A DNA stretch of 40,561 nucleotides, from the NCBI GenBank assembly GCA_016297945.1, contig JAEDFR010000014.1, forward strand, positions 1-40,561, given 5' to 3'. Source of the DNA: Lachnospiraceae bacterium. GTDB lineage: Bacteria; Bacillota; Clostridia; Lachnospirales; Lachnospiraceae. Each line of letters begins with the position of its first letter. Positions within the stretch are counted from its first letter, which is position 1. The notes under the pieces are model-generated. The model had not been told where the DNA came from, searched no databases, and saw only the letters and a list, made by a program, of their open reading frames with translations. The translations under genes and the position numbers were made by a program. Shown here one piece after another: positions 17,454 to 25,776 of this stretch.

Positions 17454-18716
17454 ATGGATTTTATCAGTAGTAAAAATATATTTCTTTTAACAAGAGATAC
17501 ACTTAAACTCATTGATAGAGAAATCATGAAACACGGTTCCAGGACCGGATACATATTTTATAAGCTGTTGTTAGAAAGCGGCGGCTATGAAAAATTTGAA
17601 CTGGCGGAATGGGCCATGCTCGGTACGCTGCATGATATTGGTTCGTATAAAACCAATCTTTCAGATGAATTTGTACAATATGAATTAAAAAATGTCATGC
17701 CTCATTCGGTATACGGATATCTATTTTTTAAATATTTATCACCAATGTCGGAGAAATCCAAAGTATTGTTGTATCACCATCTGGATGCTTCAAAGCTAAA
17801 GAATAATCCGTTTGCATATATCAAAGAAACTGAGTTGCTTTCGCTGGCAGAAAAAGTAGATATTTATCGGATGACGTTGGGAGAAAAATTTGAATTATCC
17901 CTGTTTGAAAGGTTCCGTGACAGCAAATTCTCTTCTTCTTCGCTGGAGTTACTTCAAAGGGCAGAGGAGAAATATCACATTTTTGATAAAATAGACGGTG
18001 AGGAATTTGAAAAAGAACTTGATCATCTGATGGACTATATCATGTTTACCAATGAGGAGAAAAAGAAATACATGGAAATGCTTATGTATTGCCTTGGATT
18101 TCGTTCTCAAAATCAGGTGGTGGACAGTGTTACATGTGTATGCATTTGTGAAGAGCTTGCAAAGCGTTTGTTTTTGGACGAAAAAACCACTGAAAAATTA
18201 TTTTACGGTGCCTTGTTGCATGATTTGGGAATGCTTGCAGTTCCCAGTGAGATTATTGATGCCCAGCGTTCTTTGACAGCAGATGAGACTGCTTTTGTGA
18301 GAAAGCATGTCGGTATTTCTGAAAACATATTAAAAAACAGATTGGATGAAGAGGTTTTGGGAATTGCCCTTGCCCATCATGAAAGAATGGATGGGACCGG
18401 ATATCCGCAGGGCTTAAAAGAAAATGATATGACGCTTCCCATGAAGATTTTACAGGTGGCAGATACTGTGACAGCGCTTATAAATGAGCGTTCTTATAAA
18501 CAGATTTCAGGAAAAGATGATACGATTTCCACGCTGCGGAAAGAAGTTTCATTAAATCGCTTTTCAAAACAGATTGTGGAACCCATGATTGTGTCATATG
18601 ATGAAATCATACAGAAAGTAAATTATGAATCTGGTGAAATATTGAAGATGAATCACAGGATGGAAAAGCAGTTTCATCAGGTATGTGAAAAATACGGCAT
18701 TGTAAACAGATGTTAA
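17454..18716 (+). CDS. HD-GYP c-di-GMP phosphodiesterase with tandem HD domains
   Basis: 420-residue cytoplasmic protein with two HD-type halves and no membrane segment. The N-terminal half has LGTLHDIGSYKT near residue 60 and a later HH pair (LLYHHLDAS), so it looks like a degenerate HD or HD-GYP domain. The C-terminal half is a good HD-GYP domain, with LLHDLGMLAVP near 255 and the signature HHERMDGTGYPQGL near 308. These support a metal-dependent phosphodiesterase degrading c-di-GMP to GMP. ATG 17454 follows GGAGG. Immediately downstream lies a ruined diguanylate cyclase, so the gene was once paired with an opposing enzyme. Confidence 0.87.
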   Translation: MDFISSKNIFLLTRDTLKLIDREIMKHGSRTGYIFYKLLLESGGYEKFELAEWAMLGTLHDIGSYKTNLSDEFVQYELKNVMPHSVYGYLFFKYLSPMSEKSKVLLYHHLDASKLKNNPFAYIKETELLSLAEKVDIYRMTLGEKFELSLFERFRDSKFSSSSLELLQRAEEKYHIFDKIDGEEFEKELDHLMDYIMFTNEEKKKYMEMLMYCLGFRSQNQVVDSVTCVCICEELAKRLFLDEKTTEKLFYGALLHDLGMLAVPSEIIDAQRSLTADETAFVRKHVGISENILKNRLDEEVLGIALAHHERMDGTGYPQGLKENDMTLPMKILQVADTVTALINERSYKQISGKDDTISTLRKEVSLNRFSKQIVEPMIVSYDEIIQKVNYESGEILKMNHRMEKQFHQVCEKYGIVNRC

Positions 18717-18742
18717 ATTATAAACCTATTTGGAGTTAGAAA

Positions 18743-20049
18743 ATGAAACTGAGAGAAAGGATAACAAAAAATTCATATTGACAAAGGTAGTGCCCGTCGT
18801 GTTTTTTTTAATAGTTACGACTTCTGTTTTTGTTGCATATTCCACAAAATTAAGGCATGGCACAACAGCTCTGCTTCAGGGACAGATATCCTATGCGGTT
18901 CAGCTATATAGCACATATATAGAAGAACAGCTTGCAAAAACGGAAGGACAGATGGCTTTGGCTGTAGATATGATGGAACAAGGTACTATTTCATCCGATC
19001 AGGCAATGGAGATGTTGTCAAAACAGAAATACGTTGTCAATGTTGCAATTGTCAGTGCGTTGGGAGTTGGAGAGGATATCGACAAAAATGATGTCAATCT
19101 GCCGGCCAAAGGATTTTCGGGGGTAATCAAAAAAGGTAATCCTACTTATTTTTATGGAGGAGAAGGTCTGATTTATATTTTAGAGCCCATTATGGAAAAT
19201 GGTTCTGTGACCAAAGCAGTTATGGTGGTTTGTGATACAGCCGGGTTTGACGAGTTGTTTTTGGATTTTGCTTTTGGAAGTGACAGTTTTCTGTTTTTGC
19301 AGGATAATAATGGTCAGATTGTGTATTCTTTTCAGGATAATGATGTTGATTATTTACAGAGAGACAGTAACTTTATGGATATTTTAGAAAAGTAAAAGGG
19401 AAAGTCGTCTTCTGTAATTAACGGCTTGAAAAGACAACGGTCCGGCTATGCAATCGTGAAATTGGATGATAGTGACAGGCTTATCGCTTACCATTATATA
19501 AAAGAAACCGGTTGGTTTATGATTATAGGTGTACCTGATTCTTATTTTGCTTCTGAATTAAAACCTTTTGGGCACACGCTTTTCTTGATGATGTTGTCGT
19601 TATTTGGATGTATGTTGCTCTATATGGCAATTGTCATCTATAACTATATGCTTGGCCGCATGAGTGGTAAAAGAAAAAGAGAAGGTTTGTTGCATCTGGC
19701 AGAAACAGATTAGCTTACCGGACTGTACAACAAAGTTACAACTGAAAGAAAAATCAAAGAATACTTTGGAGAAAATCCGAATTCGCAAAGTCTTTTGTTT
19801 GTACTCGATATTGATAATTTTAAGAAAATTAATGATACGATGGGACATGCGTTCGGCGACGAGGTACTTCGAGAAATCGGACAGGGTCTAAAGCAGCAGT
19901 TCAGAGCATCTGATATTATTGGCAGAGACGGTAATACATTTGAGACTTTATATAAACAGGCGGATGAAGCTCTGTACAAAGCAAAGCACAGGGGAAAGAA
20001 CCAACTGGCATTTTATAAGGACCCGGAGGGGATTGGGCAAAATGTATAA
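18743..20049 (+). pseudogene. Degenerate Cache-GGDEF diguanylate cyclase
   Basis: A once membrane-bound diguanylate cyclase, now broken in several places. The likely original start is ATG 18743 with GGAG seven bases upstream; that frame hits TGA after MKLRERITKNSY, but one extra base in the A run at 18766-18771 would join it to the main frame. The main frame has in-frame stops TAA at 19393 and TAG at 19711. Around 19930 the text jumps from SDIIGR straight to DGNTFETLYKQAD, losing the GGDEF loop and roughly 45-60 residues without a frameshift. What remains is a membrane helix, an extracytoplasmic sensor, a second helix and GGDEF flanks (LTGLYNK, DIDNFKKINDTMGH). It lies 26 bases after the HD-GYP gene. 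Confidence 0.92.
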
Positions 20050-20080
20050 ATTCAAAAAAATTCTTTGTGTAATAGTGGCA

Positions 20081-20109
20081 TAGGCAAAAAATAGGCCATC
20101 CTTTATACT
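20081..20109 (+). promoter_or_regulatory. Candidate promoter for the sugar ABC ATPase gene
   Basis: A good -10 TATACT (20104-20109) lies 17 bases downstream of a poor -35 TAGGCA (20081-20086). The -10 sits 53 bases before the ATG at 20163, in the gap after the pseudogene. Confidence 0.35.
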
Positions 20110-20162
20110 AAGAACATAGGCGTAAGGCCGTGTGATGAAACATAATTAGGAGGAAAAAATAA

Positions 20163-21275
20163 ATGGCAAACTTATCATTAAAAAATGTCTGCAAAGTATA
20201 TCCTAACGGATTTGAAGCAGTTAAAGATTTCAATCTTGAAATCGATGACCAGGAGTTTATTATCTTCGTAGGACCTTCAGGTTGTGGTAAATCTACTACC
20301 CTTCGTATGATCGCTGGTCTGGAAGATATTTCATCCGGTGAATTATGGATCGGTGACAAAATGGTCAACGATGTAGAACCTAAGGACAGAGATATTGCAA
20401 TGGTATTCCAGAGCTACGCTTTGTATCCTCATATGACCGTTCGTGACAATATGGCATTCGGTCTTAAATTGAGAAAGGTTCCGAAAGAAGAAATCGATAA
20501 AATGGTTAATGAGGCAGCTAAGATCCTTGACTTAACTCCCCTTCTTGATCGTAAACCGAGGGCTTTATCAGGTGGTCAGAGACAGCGTGTTGCTATGGGT
20601 CGTGCTATCGTACGTAATCCTAAAGTATTCTTGATGGATGAGCCTTTATCAAACTTGGATGCTAAATTACGTGTACAGATGCGTATTGAGATTGCAAAAT
20701 TACATCAGAGATTAGGTACAACCATCATCTACGTTACACATGACCAGACAGAAGCTATGACACTTGGTACCAGAATCGTAGTTATGAAAGATGGTATTAT
20801 CCAGCAGGTTGATACACCTCAGAACTTATATGAGAAACCCGCTAATTTATTCGTAGCTGGTTTCATGGGTTCACCTCAGATGAACTTCTTAGATGCAGTT
20901 GTAGAAGTTGTTGATGATACAGCAGTATTAAAAGTAGCTGGTCACTTCATTCCGTTACCTCCTGCTAAATCTAAAAAATTAATCGAAGGCGGTTACAACG
21001 GAAAAACTGTTACATTTGGTATCCGTCCTGAAGATGTATATGATTCAGAAATGATGGTTGAGGCTTCTCCTCAGAGCACATTCGAAGCAACTGTAAGAGT
21101 ATACGAATTACTTGGTGCAGAAGTTTACTTATACTTCGATCTTGAAGAGTTCCCTATGACCGCAAGAGTTGATCCTCGTACAACAGCAAGACCTGGCGAT
21201 GTTGTTAAATTCGCTATCGATGTTGAGAAGATCCACATCTTCGATAAAGAAACTGAAATGGTTATCACAAACTAG
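20163..21275 (+). CDS. msmK: Carbohydrate ABC transporter ATP-binding protein (MsmK/UgpC type)
   Basis: 370-residue ATPase of the CUT1 class that energises sugar importers, often shared by many permeases in Firmicutes. All motifs are intact: Walker A GPSGCGKST at 37-45, Q-loop VFQSYALYPHMTV, signature LSGGQRQRV from 135, Walker B VFLMDEPLSNLD, H-loop VTHDQTEAM, then a C-terminal TOBE/MalK-like region (TFGIRPEDVY). No permease or binding protein is adjacent, which fits a shared ATPase. Codon choice is visibly more biased than in its neighbours, suggesting high expression. A strong ribosome binding site and a clear terminator make it a single-gene unit. Confidence 0.95.
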   Translation: MANLSLKNVCKVYPNGFEAVKDFNLEIDDQEFIIFVGPSGCGKSTTLRMIAGLEDISSGELWIGDKMVNDVEPKDRDIAMVFQSYALYPHMTVRDNMAFGLKLRKVPKEEIDKMVNEAAKILDLTPLLDRKPRALSGGQRQRVAMGRAIVRNPKVFLMDEPLSNLDAKLRVQMRIEIAKLHQRLGTTIIYVTHDQTEAMTLGTRIVVMKDGIIQQVDTPQNLYEKPANLFVAGFMGSPQMNFLDAVVEVVDDTAVLKVAGHFIPLPPAKSKKLIEGGYNGKTVTFGIRPEDVYDSEMMVEASPQSTFEATVRVYELLGAEVYLYFDLEEFPMTARVDPRTTARPGDVVKFAIDVEKIHIFDKETEMVITN

Positions 21276-21296
21276 TTTCTTATTCCTAAAACAATT

Positions 21297-21327
21297 AAGG
21301 GAGATACGTTTATGTATCTCCCTTTTC
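21297..21327 (+). terminator. Intrinsic terminator after msmK
   Basis: A perfect 11-bp stem (21297-21307 with 21314-21324) with a six-base loop is followed by T-rich sequence, 22 bases after the stop codon. Confidence 0.88.
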
Positions 21328-21342
21328 TAGTACAATTATACT

Positions 21343-21371
21343 TTAAAAAGCATCTCATGCTACAATATAAT
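21343..21371 (+). promoter_or_regulatory. Candidate promoter for the CdaR/PucR-type regulator
   Basis: A perfect -10 TATAAT (21366-21371) has a weak TTAAAA (21343-21348) 17 bases upstream. A second -10-like TATACT is at 21338-21343. Both follow the msmK terminator, so the regulator probably has its own promoter. Confidence 0.4.
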
Positions 21372-21448
21372 TTCGCATTTTCTACACATTATGGCATGTT
21401 TGGTGTTTTGATGTGTCAGAAATATCATGAAGAAAAGGATGTGAGTAT

Positions 21449-22534
21449 TTGTTAACAACACAAGTAATACAGACCTGTATTGAGGATTTAAAAGATATTA
21501 CAAAAATTGATTTGGCTGTGATAGACAGTGCGGGATTGCTGATTGCATCTACAGGTATTAAAAAAGATTTTCCTCCGGTTTCTATTGATAAATTTGTGGA
21601 TTCTGAGGCAGAATCTCAGACCATAGGCGGTTATCATTACATGAAGGTTATTCATGAAGACGAAGTGACCTATGTGGTTATCTGTAAGGATTTGGCAGAC
21701 CATATTGTGATTGCTAGAATTGCCGTAAAGCAATTACAGAGTCTGTTGGTTGCATACCGGGAAAAAATCGATAAAAACAATTTCTTTCAAAATCTTCTTT
21801 TGGATAATCTGTTGCTGGTGGATGTTTATAATCGTGCCAAGAAGCTGCATATGGATATTGCCGTCAGACGTGCGGTTATTTTGGTTGAAGTCCAAAAGGA
21901 ATGTGACAACAGTATTCAGGAAATGTTAAAGAATATGTTTTCCCAACAGTCGGGAGACTTTGTTACTTCTGTTGATGAGCACGACCTGATTGTGATTAAA
22001 CAGTTAGAGCCGGATGAAGACTATGATGATTTGATGGCTATCTCTTTGACCATAAGAGGAATGCTCAATACGGAAATTATGGTGAATGGAAAGATTGCTT
22101 ATGGCACCATTGTTTCGGAATTGAAGGATGTGTCCAAGAGCTACAAAGAAGCTAAAATGGCTTTAGATGTCGGTAAGATTTTCTATGCGGATAAGGATGT
22201 GGTGGCATATAATACCTTAGGTATCGGACGTCTGATTTATCAGCTTCCAATCAATTTATGTCAGATGTTTATTGAAGAAATCTTTGGGGAAAACGTGCCG
22301 AATGAACTGGATGAAGAAACGCTCAATACAATCGACATGTTTTTGGAAAACAGTCTAAATGTATCAGAAACAGCACGCCAACTTTATGTGCATAGAAACA
22401 CACTGTTATATCGTCTGGAAAAACTACAAAAAGTAACCGGGCTGGATATTCGAGTTTTTGACGATGCCCTGACGCTAAAAATAGCGCTTATGGTTGTTAA
22501 TTATATGAAATATTTAAATAATCTGGAATACTAA
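21449..22534 (+). CDS. CdaR/PucR-type transcriptional regulator
   Basis: 361-residue regulator. The N-terminal half (TTQVIQTCIEDLKDITKID) resembles the sugar-diacid-recognition/CdaR sensory domain. The C-terminus holds the PucR-type helix-turn-helix, SLNVSETARQLYVHRNTLLYRLEKL, quoted here in part: SETARQLYVHRNTLLYRL. The start is TTG 21449 with AAAGGA nine bases upstream; no ATG fits. It lies after msmK with its own promoter, so control of sugar uptake is plausible but unproven. Confidence 0.82.
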   Translation: MLTTQVIQTCIEDLKDITKIDLAVIDSAGLLIASTGIKKDFPPVSIDKFVDSEAESQTIGGYHYMKVIHEDEVTYVVICKDLADHIVIARIAVKQLQSLLVAYREKIDKNNFFQNLLLDNLLLVDVYNRAKKLHMDIAVRRAVILVEVQKECDNSIQEMLKNMFSQQSGDFVTSVDEHDLIVIKQLEPDEDYDDLMAISLTIRGMLNTEIMVNGKIAYGTIVSELKDVSKSYKEAKMALDVGKIFYADKDVVAYNTLGIGRLIYQLPINLCQMFIEEIFGENVPNELDEETLNTIDMFLENSLNVSETARQLYVHRNTLLYRLEKLQKVTGLDIRVFDDALTLKIALMVVNYMKYLNNLEY

Positions 22535-22612
22535 GAAACATAATTTGTCCCACCTTATCATAGAATGAAATGAGTAAATGGACTCGTGAATACTTTGAGA
22601 GGTGGGATATTT

Positions 22613-23488
22613 TTGAAAAAAGTCTGGTATCTGGAAGGAAAAGAAAATAAAAAGAAAAAGACGGTAAAACTATTTGTGTATGAAAAAGAAAAAGTTCCCA
22701 CGGCCCATCTGGATTTGAGCGCATTTGCAGAGCTTGCACAATATGATGATTGGACTATCCGTTTTTTTCATAAAGATGCGCCTGTTTTAAAAGAAATAAT
22801 ATGCCAAAAAGATTCGGATTTTTTAAAAGAGGCATTGTCGGGAAAGGGAATTGTGGATGCGGATACGGCCGCTCTTTTACAGCGAAATCGGAAAGAACTG
22901 GAGTTGTACATCAGAGTGGGGAAATTCTGTTTTGCATCCGGTGGCGTTGAATGTCCGTTGTTCAAATCCGATCAAAGAGAAGAGAAGGGGGAGAAATCAG
23001 ATACAGATAAGAGGTTAGAGATATCTGATGAACAAAAGCTAACTGTAGAACCGGAGAAATTGGCAGAGCAACAGAATACGAAAGAGCCGGAAAGACAAGC
23101 AGAGTCACAGAGCAGTAGAGAACCGGAAAGAACGACAGAGCGAAAGAACAGTACAGAATCGGAATATGATTCGTTGGACGAACCGGATGCTGATGACGAA
23201 CCGGAAGAATTACAAACCGGATTTCGAAAAATAATCGAACTGGGTGTTTTAGAAGAAGAAATGCTGTTTCGTACCTATCTGCATAACAGTTTTCTTCTTC
23301 ACGGATACTATAATTACGGACATTTGGTTTTGGATGAAAGAAACGGTGAAAGCCGGCTGGGCGTACCGGGGAATTATTATGAGAGAGAACAAATGGTGGC
23401 TACGATGTTTGGATTTCCTGATTTTGAGCCTGCCGGAAGGGAAAAAATACAAACGGGAACATTCGGTTACTATTTCACGAAAGGATAA
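22613..23488 (+). CDS. DUF6128-type protein with disordered acidic linker
   Basis: 291-residue protein of unknown function. The C-terminal part (LHNSFLLHGYYNYGHLVL, then RLGVPGNYYEREQMVATMFG) fits what I recall of the Lachnospiraceae family DUF6128. The N-terminal 100 residues form a separate basic module with VWYLEGKENKKKKTVKLF. The two are joined by a low-complexity Glu/Lys/Gln/Ser linker of about 80 residues (around 115-195). The start is TTG 22613, supported by GAGGTGG seven bases upstream. Its stop codon TAA overlaps an ATG of the tadA frame, so the two are probably co-transcribed. Confidence 0.7.
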   Translation: MKKVWYLEGKENKKKKTVKLFVYEKEKVPTAHLDLSAFAELAQYDDWTIRFFHKDAPVLKEIICQKDSDFLKEALSGKGIVDADTAALLQRNRKELELYIRVGKFCFASGGVECPLFKSDQREEKGEKSDTDKRLEISDEQKLTVEPEKLAEQQNTKEPERQAESQSSREPERTTERKNSTESEYDSLDEPDADDEPEELQTGFRKIIELGVLEEEMLFRTYLHNSFLLHGYYNYGHLVLDERNGESRLGVPGNYYEREQMVATMFGFPDFEPAGREKIQTGTFGYYFTKG

Positions 23489-23496
23489 TGCGGAAG

Positions 23497-24168
23497 ATGT
23501 CAGATAAAGAAATACAATCCGACAAGAAAATGATATCGGAAAATGATTTGTTATCAGAAACAAAAGCAGAAACAAAGGCAGAAATGGATACAATATCAAA
23601 ACAAATCTTAGAACTGCAAGAAAAGTCTGAGCTGACAAAATCAGAAAAAAGGAGACTGTCCCGCTTGCAGAAAAAAGTAGAGTCATTAGAAGCACAACAG
23701 GAAGAAGAAAAAGAGCAGTATCATAGGGATATCTATTATATGAAAGAAGCCATAAGACAGGCAAAGAAAGCGGCTGTGTTAAATGAGGTTCCGATCGGCT
23801 GTGTGATTGTAAAGGATGATGTGATTATATCCAGAGGATACAACCGGAGAAATACAGATCATAGTACATTGTCGCATGCGGAAATTTCCGCAATACGCAA
23901 GGCAAGCCAAAAATTGAATGACTGGCGACTGGAAGATTGTACACTGTATGTCACATTGGAACCCTGTCAAATGTGCGCAGGAGCTATCGTTCAGGCAAGG
24001 ATAAAACGGGTTGTGGTAGGGAGTATGAATCCGAAAGCCGGTTGTGCCGGATCTGTATTGAATATTTTACAAATGAAAGAGTTTAATCATCAGGTAGAAT
24101 TGGTGACCGGTATCAGGAAGGAAGAATGCTCAGATTTACTGAAAGCTTTTTTTAGAAAATTGCGATAA
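23497..24168 (+). CDS. tadA: tRNA-specific adenosine deaminase with N-terminal extension
   Basis: Zinc-dependent deaminase that converts wobble adenosine 34 to inosine in tRNA-Arg(ACG). Zinc ligands and the catalytic residue are in HAEISAI (H127, E129) and PCQMCAGAI (C157, C160); FRKLR ends the protein. The enzyme core normally begins near MKEAIRQAKKAA, yet here about 80 charged, coiled-coil-like residues precede it. ATG 23497 is preferred to ATG 23488, which is too close to AAGGA. An internal ATG at 23740 with AGGGA upstream could produce the standard short enzyme. It sits just before ffs, the usual Clostridia arrangement. Confidence 0.93.
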   Translation: MSDKEIQSDKKMISENDLLSETKAETKAEMDTISKQILELQEKSELTKSEKRRLSRLQKKVESLEAQQEEEKEQYHRDIYYMKEAIRQAKKAAVLNEVPIGCVIVKDDVIISRGYNRRNTDHSTLSHAEISAIRKASQKLNDWRLEDCTLYVTLEPCQMCAGAIVQARIKRVVVGSMNPKAGCAGSVLNILQMKEFNHQVELVTGIRKEECSDLLKAFFRKLR

Positions 24169-24177
24169 TCTCATTCA

Positions 24178-24206
24178 TTGACTTTTGAGAAAAAACAAAG
24201 TATACT
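24178..24206 (+). promoter_or_regulatory. Sigma-A promoter of ffs
   Basis: TTGACT (24178-24183), exactly 17 bases, TATACT (24201-24206). Transcription would start near 24213, where the RNA's first helix begins. Confidence 0.8.
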
Positions 24207-24212
24207 AAGACT

Positions 24213-24480
24213 TACCGTGCAGCCGGGGCAGTAGCGGTGCCTTGTACCTGTAATCCGCTTTAGCAGGGGTGATGTTCGGCCGAGGGTTTAGCGTTTTTAT
24301 GGCTGCCCTCTATAAGTGGCGTTGATATCTGGGTCTTACGCAATGGAAATCTTCGAACCGTGTCAGGGTAGGAATACAGCAGCACTAAGGGGAATCTTCC
24401 ATGTGCCGTGAGGGTGCCTGGGTTGAGTTAACTGTAGAGGTAACGCATAGAGATGCGATTCGAAGCCGGACGCACGGTTT
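24213..24480 (+). ncRNA. ffs: Large signal recognition particle RNA (SRP RNA)
   Basis: About 268-nt SRP RNA of the large Gram-positive type with an Alu domain. The 5' ACCGTGC pairs with the 3' GCACGGT (24472-24478), closing the molecule. The Ffh-binding domain is recognised at about 24350-24390 by the GTGTCAGG side, a GGAA tetraloop and AGCAGCAC. The 5' part has the Alu-type GTAGCGGTG and CTGTAATCCGC segments. With Ffh it targets membrane and secreted proteins. The T-rich tail runs straight into the stop codon and 3' end of the opposing LacI gene. The usual downstream neighbour dnaX is absent. Confidence 0.93.
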
Positions 24481-25499
24481 TATATATTTTCTTTAATTCT
24501 AATTTCTGCTTCCATATAATGAAATTCTTTTTTTGGAGTCTCTCCCGTCGTCAGATATTCAAACAGTAGTTGAAGAGGTAAAGAACCCTGAATGCGGGGT
24601 TTTTGGCAAATGGATGCCGCAATGACACCGTTTTGAATCATCTCGACAGTCTTTTCGATTTTATCAAATGCAATGATTTTCATATTGTCCTGTCTGTTTG
24701 CCGCAAGAACGGCTTTACAACCGCCGTATGCACCGCTTGCGGCAAAGAAAATCGCGTTCATTTCGGGATGTTCTTTTAACATCTGTGTCGTCTTATCATA
24801 ACTGACAAAATCATCATCATCGTTTTCAAAAAAAGCAACTTCGTGAATATTTGCATACTCTTTTAAAGAAGAACGGAATCCGGAGATGCGTTCGGTGTGA
24901 CATAAGACATTGGAATTGCCGCTGACGATACCGACATAGACCTCTCCGCTTGTCATTAGATGCATAAGACCTGCAGCAGTCTGTCCACAGCGGTAATAGT
25001 TGCTTCCTACATAAGCAATACGCTTAGAACCGGCTATATCCGTATTAAACGTCACAGTCGGGATGCCTAAATCATATAATTCATTAATTTTGGCAGCAAT
25101 CGAGGGATCGTTTTGGGGTGAAATGGCCAAGCCGTTTATTTCTTCGGAAAGAAGCTCGTTGATGGCATCAATCTGATCTTTAATGCCGAAAGCAGAAATC
25201 CGTTTGATGACAACGGTACAATTATAGCTGAGAAGCTCTTCTTCTTTTTCATGAATGCCTGAAATGACATCGTCAAAAAAAGGATTTCCGGTGCCAAACA
25301 TCACAACTCCAAGTTTGAATTTCTTTTTCTGTGCGGCCAAAACAATACCGGCCCTATTGGGTTTATAATCCAAAGCCTTGGCAATTCCCAGAATTTTGGC
25401 TTCTGTTTTGGGATTTACCGCACCACGCTTATTTAATACGCGATCAACGGTTCCTCTGGAAACGCCTGCTAATTCAGCAATTTCTTTTATGGTTGCCAT
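24480..25499 (-). CDS. LacI-family transcriptional regulator of the sugar module
   Basis: 339-residue repressor. The N-terminal helix-turn-helix (TIKEIAELAGVSRGTVDRVL) is followed by the LacI hinge region and a periplasmic-binding-protein-like sensor (GVVMFGTGNPFFDDVISGI and ISPQNDPSIAAKI), closest to ribose or pentose-type binders. The start at 25499 is chosen over 25520 because it begins at the canonical MATIKEIAE and has a GGGGGG-containing binding site nine bases upstream. It is divergent from the xylulokinase gene, with two operator-like palindromes between them. Its stop codon abuts the 3' end of ffs. Confidence 0.93.
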   Translation of the reverse strand: MATIKEIAELAGVSRGTVDRVLNKRGAVNPKTEAKILGIAKALDYKPNRAGIVLAAQKKKFKLGVVMFGTGNPFFDDVISGIHEKEEELLSYNCTVVIKRISAFGIKDQIDAINELLSEEINGLAISPQNDPSIAAKINELYDLGIPTVTFNTDIAGSKRIAYVGSNYYRCGQTAAGLMHLMTSGEVYVGIVSGNSNVLCHTERISGFRSSLKEYANIHEVAFFENDDDDFVSYDKTTQMLKEHPEMNAIFFAASGAYGGCKAVLAANRQDNMKIIAFDKIEKTVEMIQNGVIAASICQKPRIQGSLPLQLLFEYLTTGETPKKEFHYMEAEIRIKENI

Positions 25500-25532
25500 A
25501 GACGAATTACCCCCCTGCAAATGATTAACTAT

Positions 25533-25561
25533 ATTTTATTACCGTTTTTATAAAAAAACAA
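25533..25561 (-). promoter_or_regulatory. Candidate promoter of the lacI-type gene
   Basis: Read on the minus strand: TTGTTT (25561-25556), 17-base spacer, TAAAAT (25538-25533). An operator-like palindrome at 25571-25585 lies just upstream of the -35, so autoregulation is possible. Confidence 0.45.
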
Positions 25562-25570
25562 TAAAAAATG

Positions 25571-25585
25571 TGCGTCGTGCACGCA
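25571..25585. promoter_or_regulatory. Operator-like palindrome O1
   Basis: TGCGTCGTGCACGCA has 5-bp arms TGCGT/ACGCA around a five-base centre and shares the GTGCACGCA core with the site at 25704-25715. Two TTGCAC half-sites follow at 25596 and 25609. It probably binds the adjacent LacI-type repressor. Confidence 0.5.
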
Positions 25586-25669
25586 TATCGTGATTTTGCA
25601 CAATAGCTTGCACTAAATACAGTAAAAACGCCGAAATGCAAGGAAAATGGAACTTTTTTAAAATAGATA

Positions 25670-25698
25670 TTGATTTTTATAAAGAAAAAATATATGAT
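25670..25698 (+). promoter_or_regulatory. Sigma-A promoter of the sugar operon
   Basis: TTGATT (25670-25675), 17-base spacer, TATGAT (25693-25698). The predicted start falls on the operator-like sequence at 25704-25715, the geometry of a directly repressed promoter. Confidence 0.65.
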
Positions 25699-25703
25699 AA
25701 AAA

Positions 25704-25715
25704 TGTGCACGCACA
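25704..25715. promoter_or_regulatory. Operator-like palindrome O2 at the transcription start
   Basis: TGTGCACGCACA (5-bp arms TGTGC/GCACA) lies at about +1 to +12 of the promoter at 25670-25698. It shares the GTGCACGCA core with O1 about 132 bp away, so repression with looping is possible. Confidence 0.55.
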
Positions 25716-25776
25716 CAGAATAATTTTGCTGCGCTTGCCAAATAAAAAAAGAAGGATTTTTAACAGGAGGAGCAAA

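Noticed and set aside
19393..19713. Programmed readthrough or recoding of TAA/TAG in the broken cyclase
   Set aside because: Two different stops, an out-of-frame original start and deletion of the active-site loop together indicate decay. No recoding structure is needed or evident.
25636..25776. N-terminal extension of the xylulokinase
   Set aside because: The 47 extra codons have no binding site, contain the promoter and operator, and precede the canonical kinase start that has AGGAGG.
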